Position numbers and translations under genes: made by a program
In this document: piece after piece, positions 16,150-26,262 of the stretch
How positions within the stretch are numbered: position 1 is the first letter of the stretch
Layout of the letters: the number at the start of each line of letters is the position of its first letter
Assembly: GCA_946555465.1 (NCBI GenBank)
Contig: CAMNST010000002.1
Span: 62,001-126,000 of the forward strand
Direction: 5' to 3'
Source: an uncultured Clostridia bacterium
GTDB taxonomy: Bacteria; Bacillota; Clostridia; Oscillospirales; Acutalibacteraceae
Length of the DNA stretch: 64,000 nt
Notes under the pieces: model-generated
What the model was told of the DNA's origin: nothing
Databases searched by the model: none
What the model saw: only the letters and a program-made list of their open reading frames with translations

Positions 16150-17283
16150 TTATTTTGAGTTATGTTTTTCTGCCAGAGAAAGAATTATAGAGGCTATTTT
16201 TTCTCTTGAATCTTTTATAGCCATATCTTTTGCATTCTTTTCAACTGTTTTTAGAAGTGAAGAATTGCCTAATAATTCATCCATTTTATCAGAAAGCGTT
16301 TTATCACTTAAATCTTTTTCTTCAATAATAAAACCTGCATTTCTGTTAACAAGTGCCATTGCGTTATGATATTGATGATTTTCGGCAACATACGGCGAGG
16401 GAATAAGGATTGAGGCTTTTCCCATCGCTTCAATTTCAGAAAGCGATGATGCACCTGCTCTGCCGATTACGAGATCTGCCGCAGCCATACAGATATCCAT
16501 ATTGTCAATATATTGCCGTACTTCAACAGTTCCTTTTTTGCCGTTTACAAAACCATCTTTTTCAAATTTTTCAAGAAATTCTGAACCATTTGTTCCGACA
16601 GAATGAATATGGCAGTACCTTCCGCTTTTTGCACTGCTAAGAAGAATATTATACATAGCCTCGTTGAGCGGTTTTGCACCGAGTGATCCGCCGAAGGAAA
16701 GCACAAGATACTTATCATCAGGTATGCCGAGCATTGTCCTTGCAATCTGCTTATCTGCTTTCAGAAGTTCGCCGCGTACCGGAAGACCTGTAACGACACA
16801 GTCGTTTTTTATTTCAAGATGTTTTTTTGCATCTTCAACAGTGAGCATAACCGTATCTACTTCTTTGGCAAGCGTTTTATTTGTAATACCGGGATAAGCA
16901 TTCTGTTCGTGAATACAGGTTGGTATACCGAGTTTGACAGCACTCTGCAGAACAGGACCTGAAACATATCCGCCGAAACCAACAACAACATCGGGAGCAA
17001 ATTCCTTAATTATTTTTTTGCTTTCACCCGAAGATTTTATAAGACGTGAAACTGTTTTTATATTATGAGAAATTGCTGAGGGTGAAAACGAACGTCTGAA
17101 ACCGGAAATTTCAATGGTTTTGAAATCAAATCCGGCGTCAGGAACCAGGCGCGATTCCATATGATCTGCAGTTCCTATAAAAAGAATTTCTGCATCGCTT
17201 TTAATTTCTCTGATATATGACGCTACTGCAAGTGCCGGATTTATGTGACCTGCCGTACCGCCTGTTGCAAACAAAATTTTCAT
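16150..17283 (-). CDS. murG: UDP-GlcNAc:lipid I GlcNAc transferase (MurG)
   Basis: Converts lipid I to lipid II on the inner membrane face. 377 residues with the GT-B start ILFATGGTAGHINPALA, the acceptor motif VGFGGYVSGPV, HEQNAYPG and the C-terminal donor-site stretch RAGASSLSEIEAMGKASILIP (shown by RAGASSLSE). Lies 29 bases after ftsW and 53 bases before murA. Confidence 0.97.
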   Translation of the reverse strand: MKILFATGGTAGHINPALAVASYIREIKSDAEILFIGTADHMESRLVPDAGFDFKTIEISGFRRSFSPSAISHNIKTVSRLIKSSGESKKIIKEFAPDVVVGFGGYVSGPVLQSAVKLGIPTCIHEQNAYPGITNKTLAKEVDTVMLTVEDAKKHLEIKNDCVVTGLPVRGELLKADKQIARTMLGIPDDKYLVLSFGGSLGAKPLNEAMYNILLSSAKSGRYCHIHSVGTNGSEFLEKFEKDGFVNGKKGTVEVRQYIDNMDICMAAADLVIGRAGASSLSEIEAMGKASILIPSPYVAENHQYHNAMALVNRNAGFIIEEKDLSDKTLSDKMDELLGNSSLLKTVEKNAKDMAIKDSREKIASIILSLAEKHNSK

Positions 17284-17312
17284 AAAGCAAATATTCCTTT
17301 TCCGTTCATTGA

Positions 17313-18491
17313 CTAAACTTTTTTCTGACTGGATTTTCGCGATACCGACAGTACAACGCCAACCTGAAACAGCAGCATTAAAATTGCCGTGCCACCGTAC
17401 GAAAAGAACGGAAGTGCGATACCGGTATTCGGTATTGAATCGGTAACAACCAAAATATTGAGACCGACCTGCACACCGATTTGTGCTGTAACGCCGATTA
17501 CAAGAAGAGAACCAAATTTATCGTGGCATCTTGAGGCGATAATAAATCCTCTTACCACAAGTGCTGCAAACAACAGAATTATTGCTGCTGCACCGATAAA
17601 GCCGAGTTCCTCACAGACGATTGAAAAGATAAAGTCATTCTGTGGCTCTGAAACATATAGATATTTTTGTTTTGAATTACCGAGACCGACTCCGAAAAGA
17701 CCGCCTGAACCGATTGCATAAAGGGAATTGTTTGTCTGCCATCTTTTATCATCGGGTGAAAAATCCTTATCAAGCCATGCTTTTACTCTGTCGCCGGCAT
17801 AGTTTTCAAGAAGGTCGGGAAAAGCAATGACCATAATGATAACAAGAATAACAACACCGAGACCGAATGCAAACAATTTCCAGTCGCTGCCGCCCACAAA
17901 CATAAGCGTTGCACCGATAAGGAACATCAGAATTGTGCATGACATATGATGCTCAAGATAAATGAGTCCGCAGAAAACAGCAATAACACCGAGCGGGAAA
18001 CAAATTCCGTAGGTAAATTTTTTCATCTGCCCGTAGTAATCGCTTATATAACTGGCAAGTGTCAGGATAATTGTGAATTTAGCAAGGTCTGACGGCTGAA
18101 ATGTTATACCGCCGAAAAGCGGAATCCATCTCTTAAAATCACCGAAATCCGTGTGATAGAACAAAACGATTATCAAAAGCAGTATCGTAACTGCCAACAG
18201 AGGAATTGTGGCTACTTTAAGCCATCTGTAATTTATTTTTGACATAATAAACATTGCAGCAAGTCCTGCAACAGCAAAAATAAACTGTCTTGTAAAGAAA
18301 TAGTAGGAATCGTGATTTCTGTTATAGTAAGCATATGGATATGATGCTGAAAAGAGCATAATAAGACCGATTGTAAGCAAAGCAATAGTTATGGCAAGAA
18401 AAGGAATATCAATACTTCCTGTAACAAAAAAGTTGCCTTTATTAAAGCCTTTGCCTTTTTTGGTTCTGATAATTTTTTCGTCACCAGGCAT
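17313..18491 (-). CDS. ftsW: SEDS-family peptidoglycan glycosyltransferase FtsW
   Basis: Polytopic enzyme that polymerises lipid II with its class B PBP partner. 392 residues, about ten membrane segments, after a basic 25-residue cytoplasmic N-terminus. Family motifs: LMLFSASYPYA, FQPSDLAKF, and near the end NTGIALPFFSYGGTAILML. AAAGGAG precedes the ATG. SpoVE is a close paralogue in sporulators and cannot be excluded, but the dcw position favours FtsW. murD, which usually precedes it, is absent: only 36 bases separate it from mraY. Confidence 0.93.
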   Translation of the reverse strand: MPGDEKIIRTKKGKGFNKGNFFVTGSIDIPFLAITIALLTIGLIMLFSASYPYAYYNRNHDSYYFFTRQFIFAVAGLAAMFIMSKINYRWLKVATIPLLAVTILLLIIVLFYHTDFGDFKRWIPLFGGITFQPSDLAKFTIILTLASYISDYYGQMKKFTYGICFPLGVIAVFCGLIYLEHHMSCTILMFLIGATLMFVGGSDWKLFAFGLGVVILVIIMVIAFPDLLENYAGDRVKAWLDKDFSPDDKRWQTNNSLYAIGSGGLFGVGLGNSKQKYLYVSEPQNDFIFSIVCEELGFIGAAAIILLFAALVVRGFIIASRCHDKFGSLLVIGVTAQIGVQVGLNILVVTDSIPNTGIALPFFSYGGTAILMLLFQVGVVLSVSRKSSQKKV

Positions 18492-18527
18492 ATGTTACAC
18501 TCCTTTCAATTTTATATATTAAACGAT

Positions 18528-19604
18528 TTAACGAAGACTTCCGTAATAAAGAATTAAAATACCAACAGTACAGCCTATTGCATTAACCAAAGAAAATACT
18601 GCGCATATCTTTTTTTCCTTCCAGCCACACATTTCAAAATGATGATGAATAGGCGCCATTTTGAAAATTCTTTTGCCGTGGGTAATTTTAAAATATCCTA
18701 TCTGAATAATATCACTCATCGTTTCGCAGACATAAACAATGCCTATAGGAAGAAGAATAAGCGGACATTTGCATAAATAACCCAGCGCAACAACGATTCC
18801 GCCGAGGAAAAGTGAGCCTGTATCGCCCATAAATGTTTTTGCAGGATTCCAGTTCCAGCAAAGAAAGCCAAGAACACCGCCGAGAAGCGCTCCAGCAAAT
18901 ATCTGAAGAGATACAAAATTCTGAAGAAATCCGATAATAATGAATGCAACTGCAACTGTTGCGGTTACCGAAGAACAAAGTCCGTCTATACCATCTGTAA
19001 GATTTACGGAATTTATACATCCGTAAACGATAAAGAATGAAATCATCCAGAAGACGATGGCTGTAAAAATATTCTTTTCAAAATTTACAATTCCGATAAA
19101 AGGAATATACCATCTTGTGTTATGTGAAAGCCAAAGACTCAAGATAAAACCGAAAGTCATGATTAACTGACCAAGCGTTTTTTGCTTTGCGGAAAGGCCT
19201 TTGTTTCTTTTTAATTTAATTTTAATGAAGTCATCTGTAAAACCAACAACGCCGGAGCCGATTGCAAGAAGAAGCCCTGCAAAAATCAGCACGGTATCAT
19301 TGCCTTCAGTAATCGGAAAATGCATATAAGCCGTCAGTCCGTCAACATTGGGACTGAGAAGCATAACGCCGTACTGACTGTAAAGCGCATAAGTAACAAC
19401 AAACGAAACGATAATGCCGATAATAAACATCAGTCCGCCCATATTGGGTGTGCCTTGTTTTGATTTGTGCCAACTCGGACCTATTTCAAGAATAGTCTGA
19501 CCAAATTTGAGTTTTCTAAGCCATGGAATAATGACAAAACCGAGTCCTGCCGTTAGTGCAAATGCAATTAATATACTGATAATTAAAGAAATTGTACTGT
19601 TCAT
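18528..19604 (-). CDS. mraY: Phospho-MurNAc-pentapeptide transferase (MraY)
   Basis: Makes lipid I from UDP-MurNAc-pentapeptide and undecaprenyl phosphate. 358 residues and about ten membrane segments; GTPNMGGLMF near residue 50, VNLTDGIDGLCSSV and the C-terminal HHHFEMCGWKE motif are all present. The ATG at 19604 shares an A with the murF stop (TAATG) and has AGGTGGG seven bases upstream; a GTG 12 bases earlier lies in that site. Confidence 0.97.
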   Translation of the reverse strand: MNSTISLIISILIAFALTAGLGFVIIPWLRKLKFGQTILEIGPSWHKSKQGTPNMGGLMFIIGIIVSFVVTYALYSQYGVMLLSPNVDGLTAYMHFPITEGNDTVLIFAGLLLAIGSGVVGFTDDFIKIKLKRNKGLSAKQKTLGQLIMTFGFILSLWLSHNTRWYIPFIGIVNFEKNIFTAIVFWMISFFIVYGCINSVNLTDGIDGLCSSVTATVAVAFIIIGFLQNFVSLQIFAGALLGGVLGFLCWNWNPAKTFMGDTGSLFLGGIVVALGYLCKCPLILLPIGIVYVCETMSDIIQIGYFKITHGKRIFKMAPIHHHFEMCGWKEKKICAVFSLVNAIGCTVGILILYYGSLR

Positions 19605-20956
19605 TATTTTTCCCACCTGTCATAAGCAATATGGATTACATCCTCAAGTTTCATTCCTCTTGATGCTTTAAAAACAACTGTATCGCCTTTTTCGGCTATC
19701 TCGATAAGTTTTTCAGCCAACTTATCTTTGCTGTCAAAATGGAAGGCGTTTTTCATTCCCTTTTCCCTTGCGCCGTCAACTATGTATTCTGACATTTTAC
19801 CAACTGCAAGAAGAAAATCTATATTCATATCTGCCGCCAGAGCACCAACATCAATATGTGCCTGCTTTGAATAGTCGCCGAGTTCCAGCATATCCGAAAG
19901 AACCGCAATTTTTTTGTTACCGTGTGTACCGGCAAGGGTTGTCAGCGCCGCTTTCATTGAATCGGGACTGGCATTATAACAATCTTCTATTGAAGTTATA
20001 CCGTTGATATTTACACTTTTTTGCCGCATACCCTCAGGCACATAACATTTCAGGGCATCGGCACACTGCTTGGAAGGTATATCAAGAAAATAACCTACAG
20101 CAAATGCTGCAAGAGCATTATACACATTATGAATTCCGATAGTGGGAATTTCAATTTTCTCTGTTTTTCCGAAATAGGAAACATCAAAAATTGTTGAGCC
20201 GTTTTCCTCGGAAATATTTTCAGCCTTAAAATCTCCGTTTTCAATACCATAGAAATAGACTCTGTAATCATCACTCTTTACATTTTTAAGCAAATCATTA
20301 TCGGCATTTAAAATAAGCGGAGCATTTTTTTCAAGACCGTCAAGTATTTCAAGTTTTGCTTTAAGTATGCCCTCTCTTGAGCCAAGATTTTCAATATGGG
20401 AAACGCCGATATTTGTTATAAGTGCCATTGTTGGTTTGGCTGCTGCCGAAAGTCTGTGAATTTCGCCGAAATGATTCATTCCCATTTCAATAACGGCAGC
20501 CTGTGTGCTGTTATCTATGCAAAAAAGCATTTGCGGCAAACCGATTTCATTATTGAGATTTCCCAGTGTTTTAACCGCATTATACTTTGAATTTACAACA
20601 AGATGTGTAAACTCTTTTGTAGTTGTTTTGCCTACAGAACCGGTCAGTGCCACAAGAGGTATATTAAATTTTGATCGGTAATAACCACCAAGGGTCAGAA
20701 GTGCTTGTGATGTATTTTCAACTTTAACATAATTGCCGCTGATGTTTACATCGCTGTGTATCATAACTGCAGCAGCACCTTTTTTTAATGCCTCATCTGC
20801 AAACTGATGTGCATCAAAACGTTCACCCTTTATGCAGATAAAAAGACAGCCTTCGGTTATTTTTCTTGTATCAATGCAAACGCCGTTTATATTGCAGTCA
20901 TTATTATAAATTCCGCCGCAGGCATCTGCGATTTCACTTAATCTGAGTAATTCCAT
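19604..20956 (-). CDS. murF: UDP-MurNAc-tripeptide:D-Ala-D-Ala ligase (MurF)
   Basis: Adds D-Ala-D-Ala to the cell-wall precursor in the cytosol. About 450 residues: Mur ligase N-domain, ATP site ALTGSVGKTTTKEF, LGNLNNEIGLPQML, and EDCYNASPDSMKAAL in the C-domain, a MurF hallmark. The ATG at 20956 is one base past the murE stop; a TTG at 20974 inside murE is a weaker alternative. Stop overlaps mraY. Confidence 0.95.
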   Translation of the reverse strand: MELLRLSEIADACGGIYNNDCNINGVCIDTRKITEGCLFICIKGERFDAHQFADEALKKGAAAVMIHSDVNISGNYVKVENTSQALLTLGGYYRSKFNIPLVALTGSVGKTTTKEFTHLVVNSKYNAVKTLGNLNNEIGLPQMLFCIDNSTQAAVIEMGMNHFGEIHRLSAAAKPTMALITNIGVSHIENLGSREGILKAKLEILDGLEKNAPLILNADNDLLKNVKSDDYRVYFYGIENGDFKAENISEENGSTIFDVSYFGKTEKIEIPTIGIHNVYNALAAFAVGYFLDIPSKQCADALKCYVPEGMRQKSVNINGITSIEDCYNASPDSMKAALTTLAGTHGNKKIAVLSDMLELGDYSKQAHIDVGALAADMNIDFLLAVGKMSEYIVDGAREKGMKNAFHFDSKDKLAEKLIEIAEKGDTVVFKASRGMKLEDVIHIAYDRWEK

Positions 20957-20957
20957 A

Positions 20958-22394
20958 TTAATCCAGTGCAGCAAGAATTTCTGCTACAACTTCTCTTTCG
21001 TCAAAATGAATTGTTCCGGTTGGTAAAATCTGATATGTTTCATGACCCTTACCGGCAAGAAGAATGATATCATCTTTCTTTGCATTTTTTATTGCATATT
21101 CTATTGCTTCTTTTCTGTTTTCAACAACCTCATAAGGGGTTGTGATGCCTTTCATTCCCTCAAGAATATCTTCAATAATCAGAGAAGGATTTTCTGAACG
21201 CGGATTATCTGAAGTTACAACGCAGAAATCAGAAAGTTCAGCAGCAATTTTTCCCATCTTGGGGCGCTTGGTTTTATCTCTGTCTCCGCCGCAGCCAAAC
21301 AGTGTAACCACTCTGCCTTTGGCAATTTCTTTAAGAGATGTAATTATATTTTCAAGTCCATCGGGAGAATGGGCATAATCGATAATGATTGTAAAATCTC
21401 TCTTTGTGGGAACAACTTCTATTCTGCCCTTAACACCCTGTGATTTTCCAATGGCACAGATAACATCTTTAAAAGACATACCGAGTGCAAAGGCACAGGA
21501 GGCCGCACAGAGAGAATTATAAACAGAAAACCTTCCCGGAATAGGACAGTTACATCTGCCTATTGTTTCGCCGACAATTTCATATTCAACACCATTTGAT
21601 TTGAATGTTACATTTTTAGCAACATAATCTGCATTGTTTGAATTAACCGAGTAAGTTACAAGGCGTTTAAAATCAAGATCTTTTACAATTTCAAGTCCGT
21701 ATTTATCATCTGTGTTTGTAACTGCAATATCACAATTTTCAAACAGCATTCTTTTTGAATTAAAATAATTTTCCCATGTTTTATGATAGTCAAGATGATC
21801 CTGGGTAAGATTTGTGAAAGCGCCGACTGCAAAATGAAGTCCGTTTACTCTGCCTTGTGCAAGAGCCTGTGAAGATACCTCCATAACGCAGAACTCACAG
21901 CCTTCATTTACCATCATTGAAAAAAGTTTCTGAAGTTCATAGGGATCGGGAGTAGTATATTTTGCAGGATAAATCTCATCGCATATCATATTCTGCACGG
22001 TGCCGATAAGGCCCACTTTTTTGCCGACATTTTCAAGAATCTGCTTGATAAGAAAAGTTGTTGTTGTTTTTCCGTTTGTGCCCGTAAGACCGATAAGTTT
22101 TAACTTTTCAGCAGGATTGCCAAAGAAATTTGCACAAATAAGTGAAAATACCGCTCTGCTGTTTTCAACAATAATCTGCTTATCAAGACCAAGGTCACGC
22201 TCAACCACAACTGCCGCTGCACCGTTATCAAGCATCTCTTTTGCAACACTGTGGCCGTCAAAAGCCGCACCTTTAACACAAACGAAAAGCGAACCCTCTT
22301 TTACAAGGCGCGAATCCTGAGTTACATCAAGAACTTCAGTTTCATTATAAGAATTCAATATCCTTATACCATTTAAAATTTCTGTAAGTTTCAT
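20958..22394 (-). CDS. murE: UDP-MurNAc-dipeptide:meso-diaminopimelate ligase (MurE)
   Basis: Adds the third amino acid of the stem peptide. 478 residues, with ATP site GLTGTNGKTTTTFL, EVSSQALAQGRV and the substrate-selecting DNPRSE motif; Arg in DNPR marks meso-DAP rather than lysine specificity. This is the basis for inferring DAP-type peptidoglycan. Between the class B PBP and murF in the dcw operon. Confidence 0.97.
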   Translation of the reverse strand: MKLTEILNGIRILNSYNETEVLDVTQDSRLVKEGSLFVCVKGAAFDGHSVAKEMLDNGAAAVVVERDLGLDKQIIVENSRAVFSLICANFFGNPAEKLKLIGLTGTNGKTTTTFLIKQILENVGKKVGLIGTVQNMICDEIYPAKYTTPDPYELQKLFSMMVNEGCEFCVMEVSSQALAQGRVNGLHFAVGAFTNLTQDHLDYHKTWENYFNSKRMLFENCDIAVTNTDDKYGLEIVKDLDFKRLVTYSVNSNNADYVAKNVTFKSNGVEYEIVGETIGRCNCPIPGRFSVYNSLCAASCAFALGMSFKDVICAIGKSQGVKGRIEVVPTKRDFTIIIDYAHSPDGLENIITSLKEIAKGRVVTLFGCGGDRDKTKRPKMGKIAAELSDFCVVTSDNPRSENPSLIIEDILEGMKGITTPYEVVENRKEAIEYAIKNAKKDDIILLAGKGHETYQILPTGTIHFDEREVVAEILAALD

Positions 22395-22436
22395 ATACTT
22401 ATCCCCTTTGAACGGATACTGTCCGTAATATTATTC

Positions 22437-24698
22437 TTAGTCCAGAACGGATTGTGTGTTTTTAAACGATACAGTAACAACCGTACCCTTTTCAACAACT
22501 GCACCCTTTTCATCGCTTTGTCTGTATGCAACGATTGTTGAACTGCCCAAATCGTTACCGCTGATTTCTATATTCAGATTACTGCTTTCGGCAAGGCTCT
22601 TTGCCTCGCTCACTGTCAGTCCTGTGAAATCGGGAATTGTTGTGGTCTGCTTATCGCCGCTTGTATAAAGATACACGGTTCCGCTGCCCGGAATTGTTGA
22701 AGCAGATGTCGGGCACTGTCTTACAACCTTATCACCATTTCCTATAACAAGATAATTCAGTTTATATTCTTCGAGCGTTTTCTTTGCATCATCAAGTGAT
22801 TTATCGGAAACGTTCGGTGTGTAAGATGAAAGATTTTCAACTTCATCTTCACTGTATTTAGGTTCAATGCCTAAAACATTCATAGATTCTTCAATAACCT
22901 CTGCGGCAATCGGTGCACACAAAGCACCGCCGCCTAAATCCTGATTCGGTTCGTCAACAATAATAATCATTGCGATTTCAGGATTATCACTTGGTGCAAT
23001 GGCTGCAAAAGAAACGATATATTTATCGCCCTCACCTGCGGCAGATTCACCGAGTTTTGTTGAAGTACCTGTTTTTCCGCCGACACTGTAACCGGCAACA
23101 TAACCGTTTTTACCTGTTCCGTTATCAACAACAGATTTCATCATCTGGCAAACGGTTTTTGATGTTTCTTCGCTGATAACCTGTCTTATAACATTCGGCT
23201 CTGTTTTTTTTATGGTTTTGCCTTCAGCATTCTGCACCGAAGCAACAAGATATGGCTGAAGAAGTTTTCCGCCGTTTGCAATGGCACAAAGCCCTGTGCA
23301 GACCTGAATAGGAGTAAGCGAGTTGGTCTGACCGAATGATGCTGATGAGAGTTCAACTATTCCGTACTGATTTTCTTTATAGTACTGAGGTGAAGCCTCA
23401 CCGGGCAAATCAATAGATGTTTTCTGGGTAAATCCGAAAGCATCAAAATATTTAAAATAGTTATGTACTCCGAGTTTCTGACCTACGGTAATAAAGAACG
23501 GGTTGCAGGAATTTTCAAGTCCCTGTGTAAACGTCTGCATTCCGTGACCGGGGTGATAATGGCATTTCATTGTGTAAGTATCAACCTTGATAGCACCTGT
23601 GCAGTTGAATGTTGTGTTTGTGGTTACAACATTTTCTTCAAGGGCTGCCGAAGCGATAAATGCTTTAAATACAGAACCCGGAACATAAGTATCCGAAACA
23701 GTAAAGTTTCTCCACTGGTTTTGAACCGCAACACTTTCGGCTGTTTCTTTTTCTGTTTTATCCGTTATTTTTTCAATTTCATCAATCGTTTTGCTGTAAG
23801 TTAATTTATACGGGTCGTTACAGTCATAATCTGGCATTGACGACATTGCAAGCACAGCACCCGTGTTGCAGTTCATAATAATTCCGTAAGCACCTTTTGC
23901 CTGATATTCATTCATCGTTTCGCTGAGACCTTTTTCAAGATAATACTGCATAGTCTGATTAAGAGTAAGTGTTATGCAGTTTCCGTCGGTTGCCTCAACC
24001 GATGTTTCATAGTCATCTGAAATATCGTTTGAAAAAGCATCTTTAGCAGTAATTATTCTTCCGTTTGTTCCGGTAAGTTCCTCATCATAATACGCTTCAA
24101 TACCTGAAAGGCCCTGGTCATCTGCACCGGTAAAGCCTATAACAGACGAAGCAAGCGTTCCGTATGGATAATACCTCTTTGTGCTTTGCTCCATACCGAT
24201 ACAGTTGAGACTGTTTTCCGAAATGAACTCTGAAAGTTTTTCTTTCACATCGTTTTCGACTTTTTTCTCTACAACCTCGTAATGATTGTTTGCTTTCGTT
24301 TTTTCAATAAATGCTTTTTTTTCTTCATCGTCATATTCAAACAGTTCGGTAAACTTTTCAACGATTAAGTTTCTTCTTTTTTCACTTTTCTCTTTTTTCA
24401 GAGCAATTTTTTCTTCTGTGTCATCCTCTAAAATTTCAAGATCAATAGCAAGCGGATCAATAAAAACAGTCCACACCGTTGCCGACTGGGCAAGAACATT
24501 GCCCTCAGAATCATAAATTGTTCCCCGCATTGCAGAAATTTCAGTATCCCTCATCTGCTGTGATTCTGCTTTTTGTGCAAGTTCCTCGCCGCGTACAATC
24601 TGAAGATAAAAAATTCTTGCACCGTTTGTACAAAGGAGAAATATAACAGCCACAGACAATATCAGAAGTCTTTTGAGCATTTTTTTACTTGTGTTCAT
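22437..24698 (-). CDS. Class B penicillin-binding protein with PASTA domains (FtsI/SpoVD type)
   Basis: Division transpeptidase that cross-links septal peptidoglycan. 753 residues: N-terminal membrane anchor (~8-28), dimerisation domain starting DTEISAMRGTIYDSEGN, transpeptidase domain with active-site Ser342 in PGSVFK, SCN at 397-399 and KTGT at 542-545. Two PASTA repeats follow (about 620-690 and 690-753). An acidic/Lys-rich helical insertion (~90-160) is longer than usual. In Clostridia this position is held by SpoVD or PBP2B-type proteins; the sequence alone does not separate them. Confidence 0.94.
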   Translation of the reverse strand: MNTSKKMLKRLLILSVAVIFLLCTNGARIFYLQIVRGEELAQKAESQQMRDTEISAMRGTIYDSEGNVLAQSATVWTVFIDPLAIDLEILEDDTEEKIALKKEKSEKRRNLIVEKFTELFEYDDEEKKAFIEKTKANNHYEVVEKKVENDVKEKLSEFISENSLNCIGMEQSTKRYYPYGTLASSVIGFTGADDQGLSGIEAYYDEELTGTNGRIITAKDAFSNDISDDYETSVEATDGNCITLTLNQTMQYYLEKGLSETMNEYQAKGAYGIIMNCNTGAVLAMSSMPDYDCNDPYKLTYSKTIDEIEKITDKTEKETAESVAVQNQWRNFTVSDTYVPGSVFKAFIASAALEENVVTTNTTFNCTGAIKVDTYTMKCHYHPGHGMQTFTQGLENSCNPFFITVGQKLGVHNYFKYFDAFGFTQKTSIDLPGEASPQYYKENQYGIVELSSASFGQTNSLTPIQVCTGLCAIANGGKLLQPYLVASVQNAEGKTIKKTEPNVIRQVISEETSKTVCQMMKSVVDNGTGKNGYVAGYSVGGKTGTSTKLGESAAGEGDKYIVSFAAIAPSDNPEIAMIIIVDEPNQDLGGGALCAPIAAEVIEESMNVLGIEPKYSEDEVENLSSYTPNVSDKSLDDAKKTLEEYKLNYLVIGNGDKVVRQCPTSASTIPGSGTVYLYTSGDKQTTTIPDFTGLTVSEAKSLAESSNLNIEISGNDLGSSTIVAYRQSDEKGAVVEKGTVVTVSFKNTQSVLD

Positions 24699-24812
24699 TT
24701 TTAATTCCTCCTTAAACTATTTAACGCGTTTGTTCTCTTATTTATATAAAACTATATGAGAGTTAGATATATTTCTAACTCTCAATATTTTACGCAGTAA
24801 TTTGTAACAATA

Positions 24813-25334
24813 TTACTCCGCGTCTTCAAGAAGGCGCAGTGCTGCCGCCTGCCGTTCATCTTTATATTTTGCAACATCAATATATTTTATCTGGTTGGAT
24901 TGTATTTTTACCATGCCGAGTTCTTCAACTGCATATTGGTCTATCATACTCATAGACACCATAGCGTTGAGTTCACTGTTGATTCTGGTATTTTCGCTTT
25001 GCGCAACAGACAGTCTGTTCTCAAGATTTGTTATTTCATGATTAAGTTCATTTTTAGCCGCCATTGAACCGATAACGGCAAACAGCATGGCAATGGCAAC
25101 AAGCGCAGTTGCTACAATAACAGCAATTTTAACCGTTGCCGCTCTTTGTTCCGCAACGAGTTCACTTCTGCTTTTATTTCCGCCGTTTTCCCTGACCTTT
25201 AAATTTCTTTTCCGCTCAGGTTTATATACAGGCGCAGCAGATGACCTGCTCACATCAAACGCCTTCAAAGCATAAGATGCGTCGCCTGAGTATGAATATC
25301 TTCTGAAATCTCCAGTATTAGTCATCCGTTTCAC
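24813..25334 (-). CDS. ftsL: FtsL-like cell division protein
   Basis: Bitopic divisome protein, 173 residues: a basic N-terminal cytoplasmic region of ~70 residues, one membrane segment (~70-92, IAVIVATALVAIAMLFAVIG), then a coiled coil (ELNHEITNLENRLSVAQSEN region) and a C-terminal tail. Low sequence conservation is normal for FtsL; identification rests on topology and on position between rsmH and the class B PBP gene. Confidence 0.85.
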   Translation of the reverse strand: MKRMTNTGDFRRYSYSGDASYALKAFDVSRSSAAPVYKPERKRNLKVRENGGNKSRSELVAEQRAATVKIAVIVATALVAIAMLFAVIGSMAAKNELNHEITNLENRLSVAQSENTRINSELNAMVSMSMIDQYAVEELGMVKIQSNQIKYIDVAKYKDERQAAALRLLEDAE

Positions 25335-25350
25335 CCCTTTAATCTAATTA

Positions 25351-26262
25351 TTAATACTTTTCAAAAACACGAAGCCTTGATGACCTGGCACGTGGATTTT
25401 CTTCAAGTTCTTTTTCGCCCGGCACGACCGCTTTCAGCACCTTGCCTTTCGGCTTATTCCCACAAACACAAACAGGAAATTCTTTAGGACAGGTGCAGCC
25501 TTTGCACCACGCATTAAAAGTTTCCTTAACAATTCTGTCTTCAAGCGAATGGAATGTAATAACCGCAATTCTTCCGCCGCTGTTAAGACAGTCAAAAGCA
25601 TCTTCCAGTGCTTTTTTCAGCACGTCCAGTTCGCCGTTAACTTCTATTCTGATTGCTTGAAATGTTTTTCTTGCAGGATGTGAATCTCTCATTGCTTTTT
25701 GCGGCAGAGAAGATTTTATAATATCAACAAGTTCAAACGTTGTTTCAATAGGCTTGTCCTGTCTTTTTTTAACAATATTAGCGGCTATTTTACGTGAAAA
25801 TTTTTCTTCGCCGTATCTATAGATAACATTAGCAAGTTCAGTTTCGGAATATGTGTTGACAACATCTTTGGCACTGAGTCCGCTTTTGCTCATACGCATA
25901 TCAAGAGGAGCGTCTTTATGAAATGAAAATCCCCTTTCAGCAGTATCAAGTTGAAAAGAACTGACCCCGAGATCAAGAAGAAAGCCGTCAATTTTATCTA
26001 TATGAAGTTCGCTTAATATTTCTTTTATTTCAGAAAAATTGTTCTGAACAATGGTAACATTATTTTTGTCACCAAGCCGTTCATTAAGAACTTTTATTGC
26101 ATCCGGGTCCTGATCAATGCAAATAAGTTTTTTTGCATTTTTTGATATTTCCCGGGAATGGCCGCCGCCGCCCGATGTACCGTCAACAATTACTTTTTCA
26201 TCTGTTAAATTTAATGCTTTTATGCTTTCGTCAAATAAAACACTTTTATGAACAAACTCCAT
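25351..26262 (-). CDS. rsmH: 16S rRNA m4C1402 methyltransferase RsmH (MraW)
   Basis: N4-methylates C1402 of 16S rRNA using S-adenosylmethionine. 303 residues with HKSVLFDESIKAL at the N-terminus, SAM site VDGTSGGGGHSREI, DLGVSSFQLD and ITFHSLEDRIVK. The ATG shares one base with the mraZ stop (TAATG). Standard second gene of the dcw operon. Confidence 0.97.
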   Translation of the reverse strand: MEFVHKSVLFDESIKALNLTDEKVIVDGTSGGGGHSREISKNAKKLICIDQDPDAIKVLNERLGDKNNVTIVQNNFSEIKEILSELHIDKIDGFLLDLGVSSFQLDTAERGFSFHKDAPLDMRMSKSGLSAKDVVNTYSETELANVIYRYGEEKFSRKIAANIVKKRQDKPIETTFELVDIIKSSLPQKAMRDSHPARKTFQAIRIEVNGELDVLKKALEDAFDCLNSGGRIAVITFHSLEDRIVKETFNAWCKGCTCPKEFPVCVCGNKPKGKVLKAVVPGEKELEENPRARSSRLRVFEKY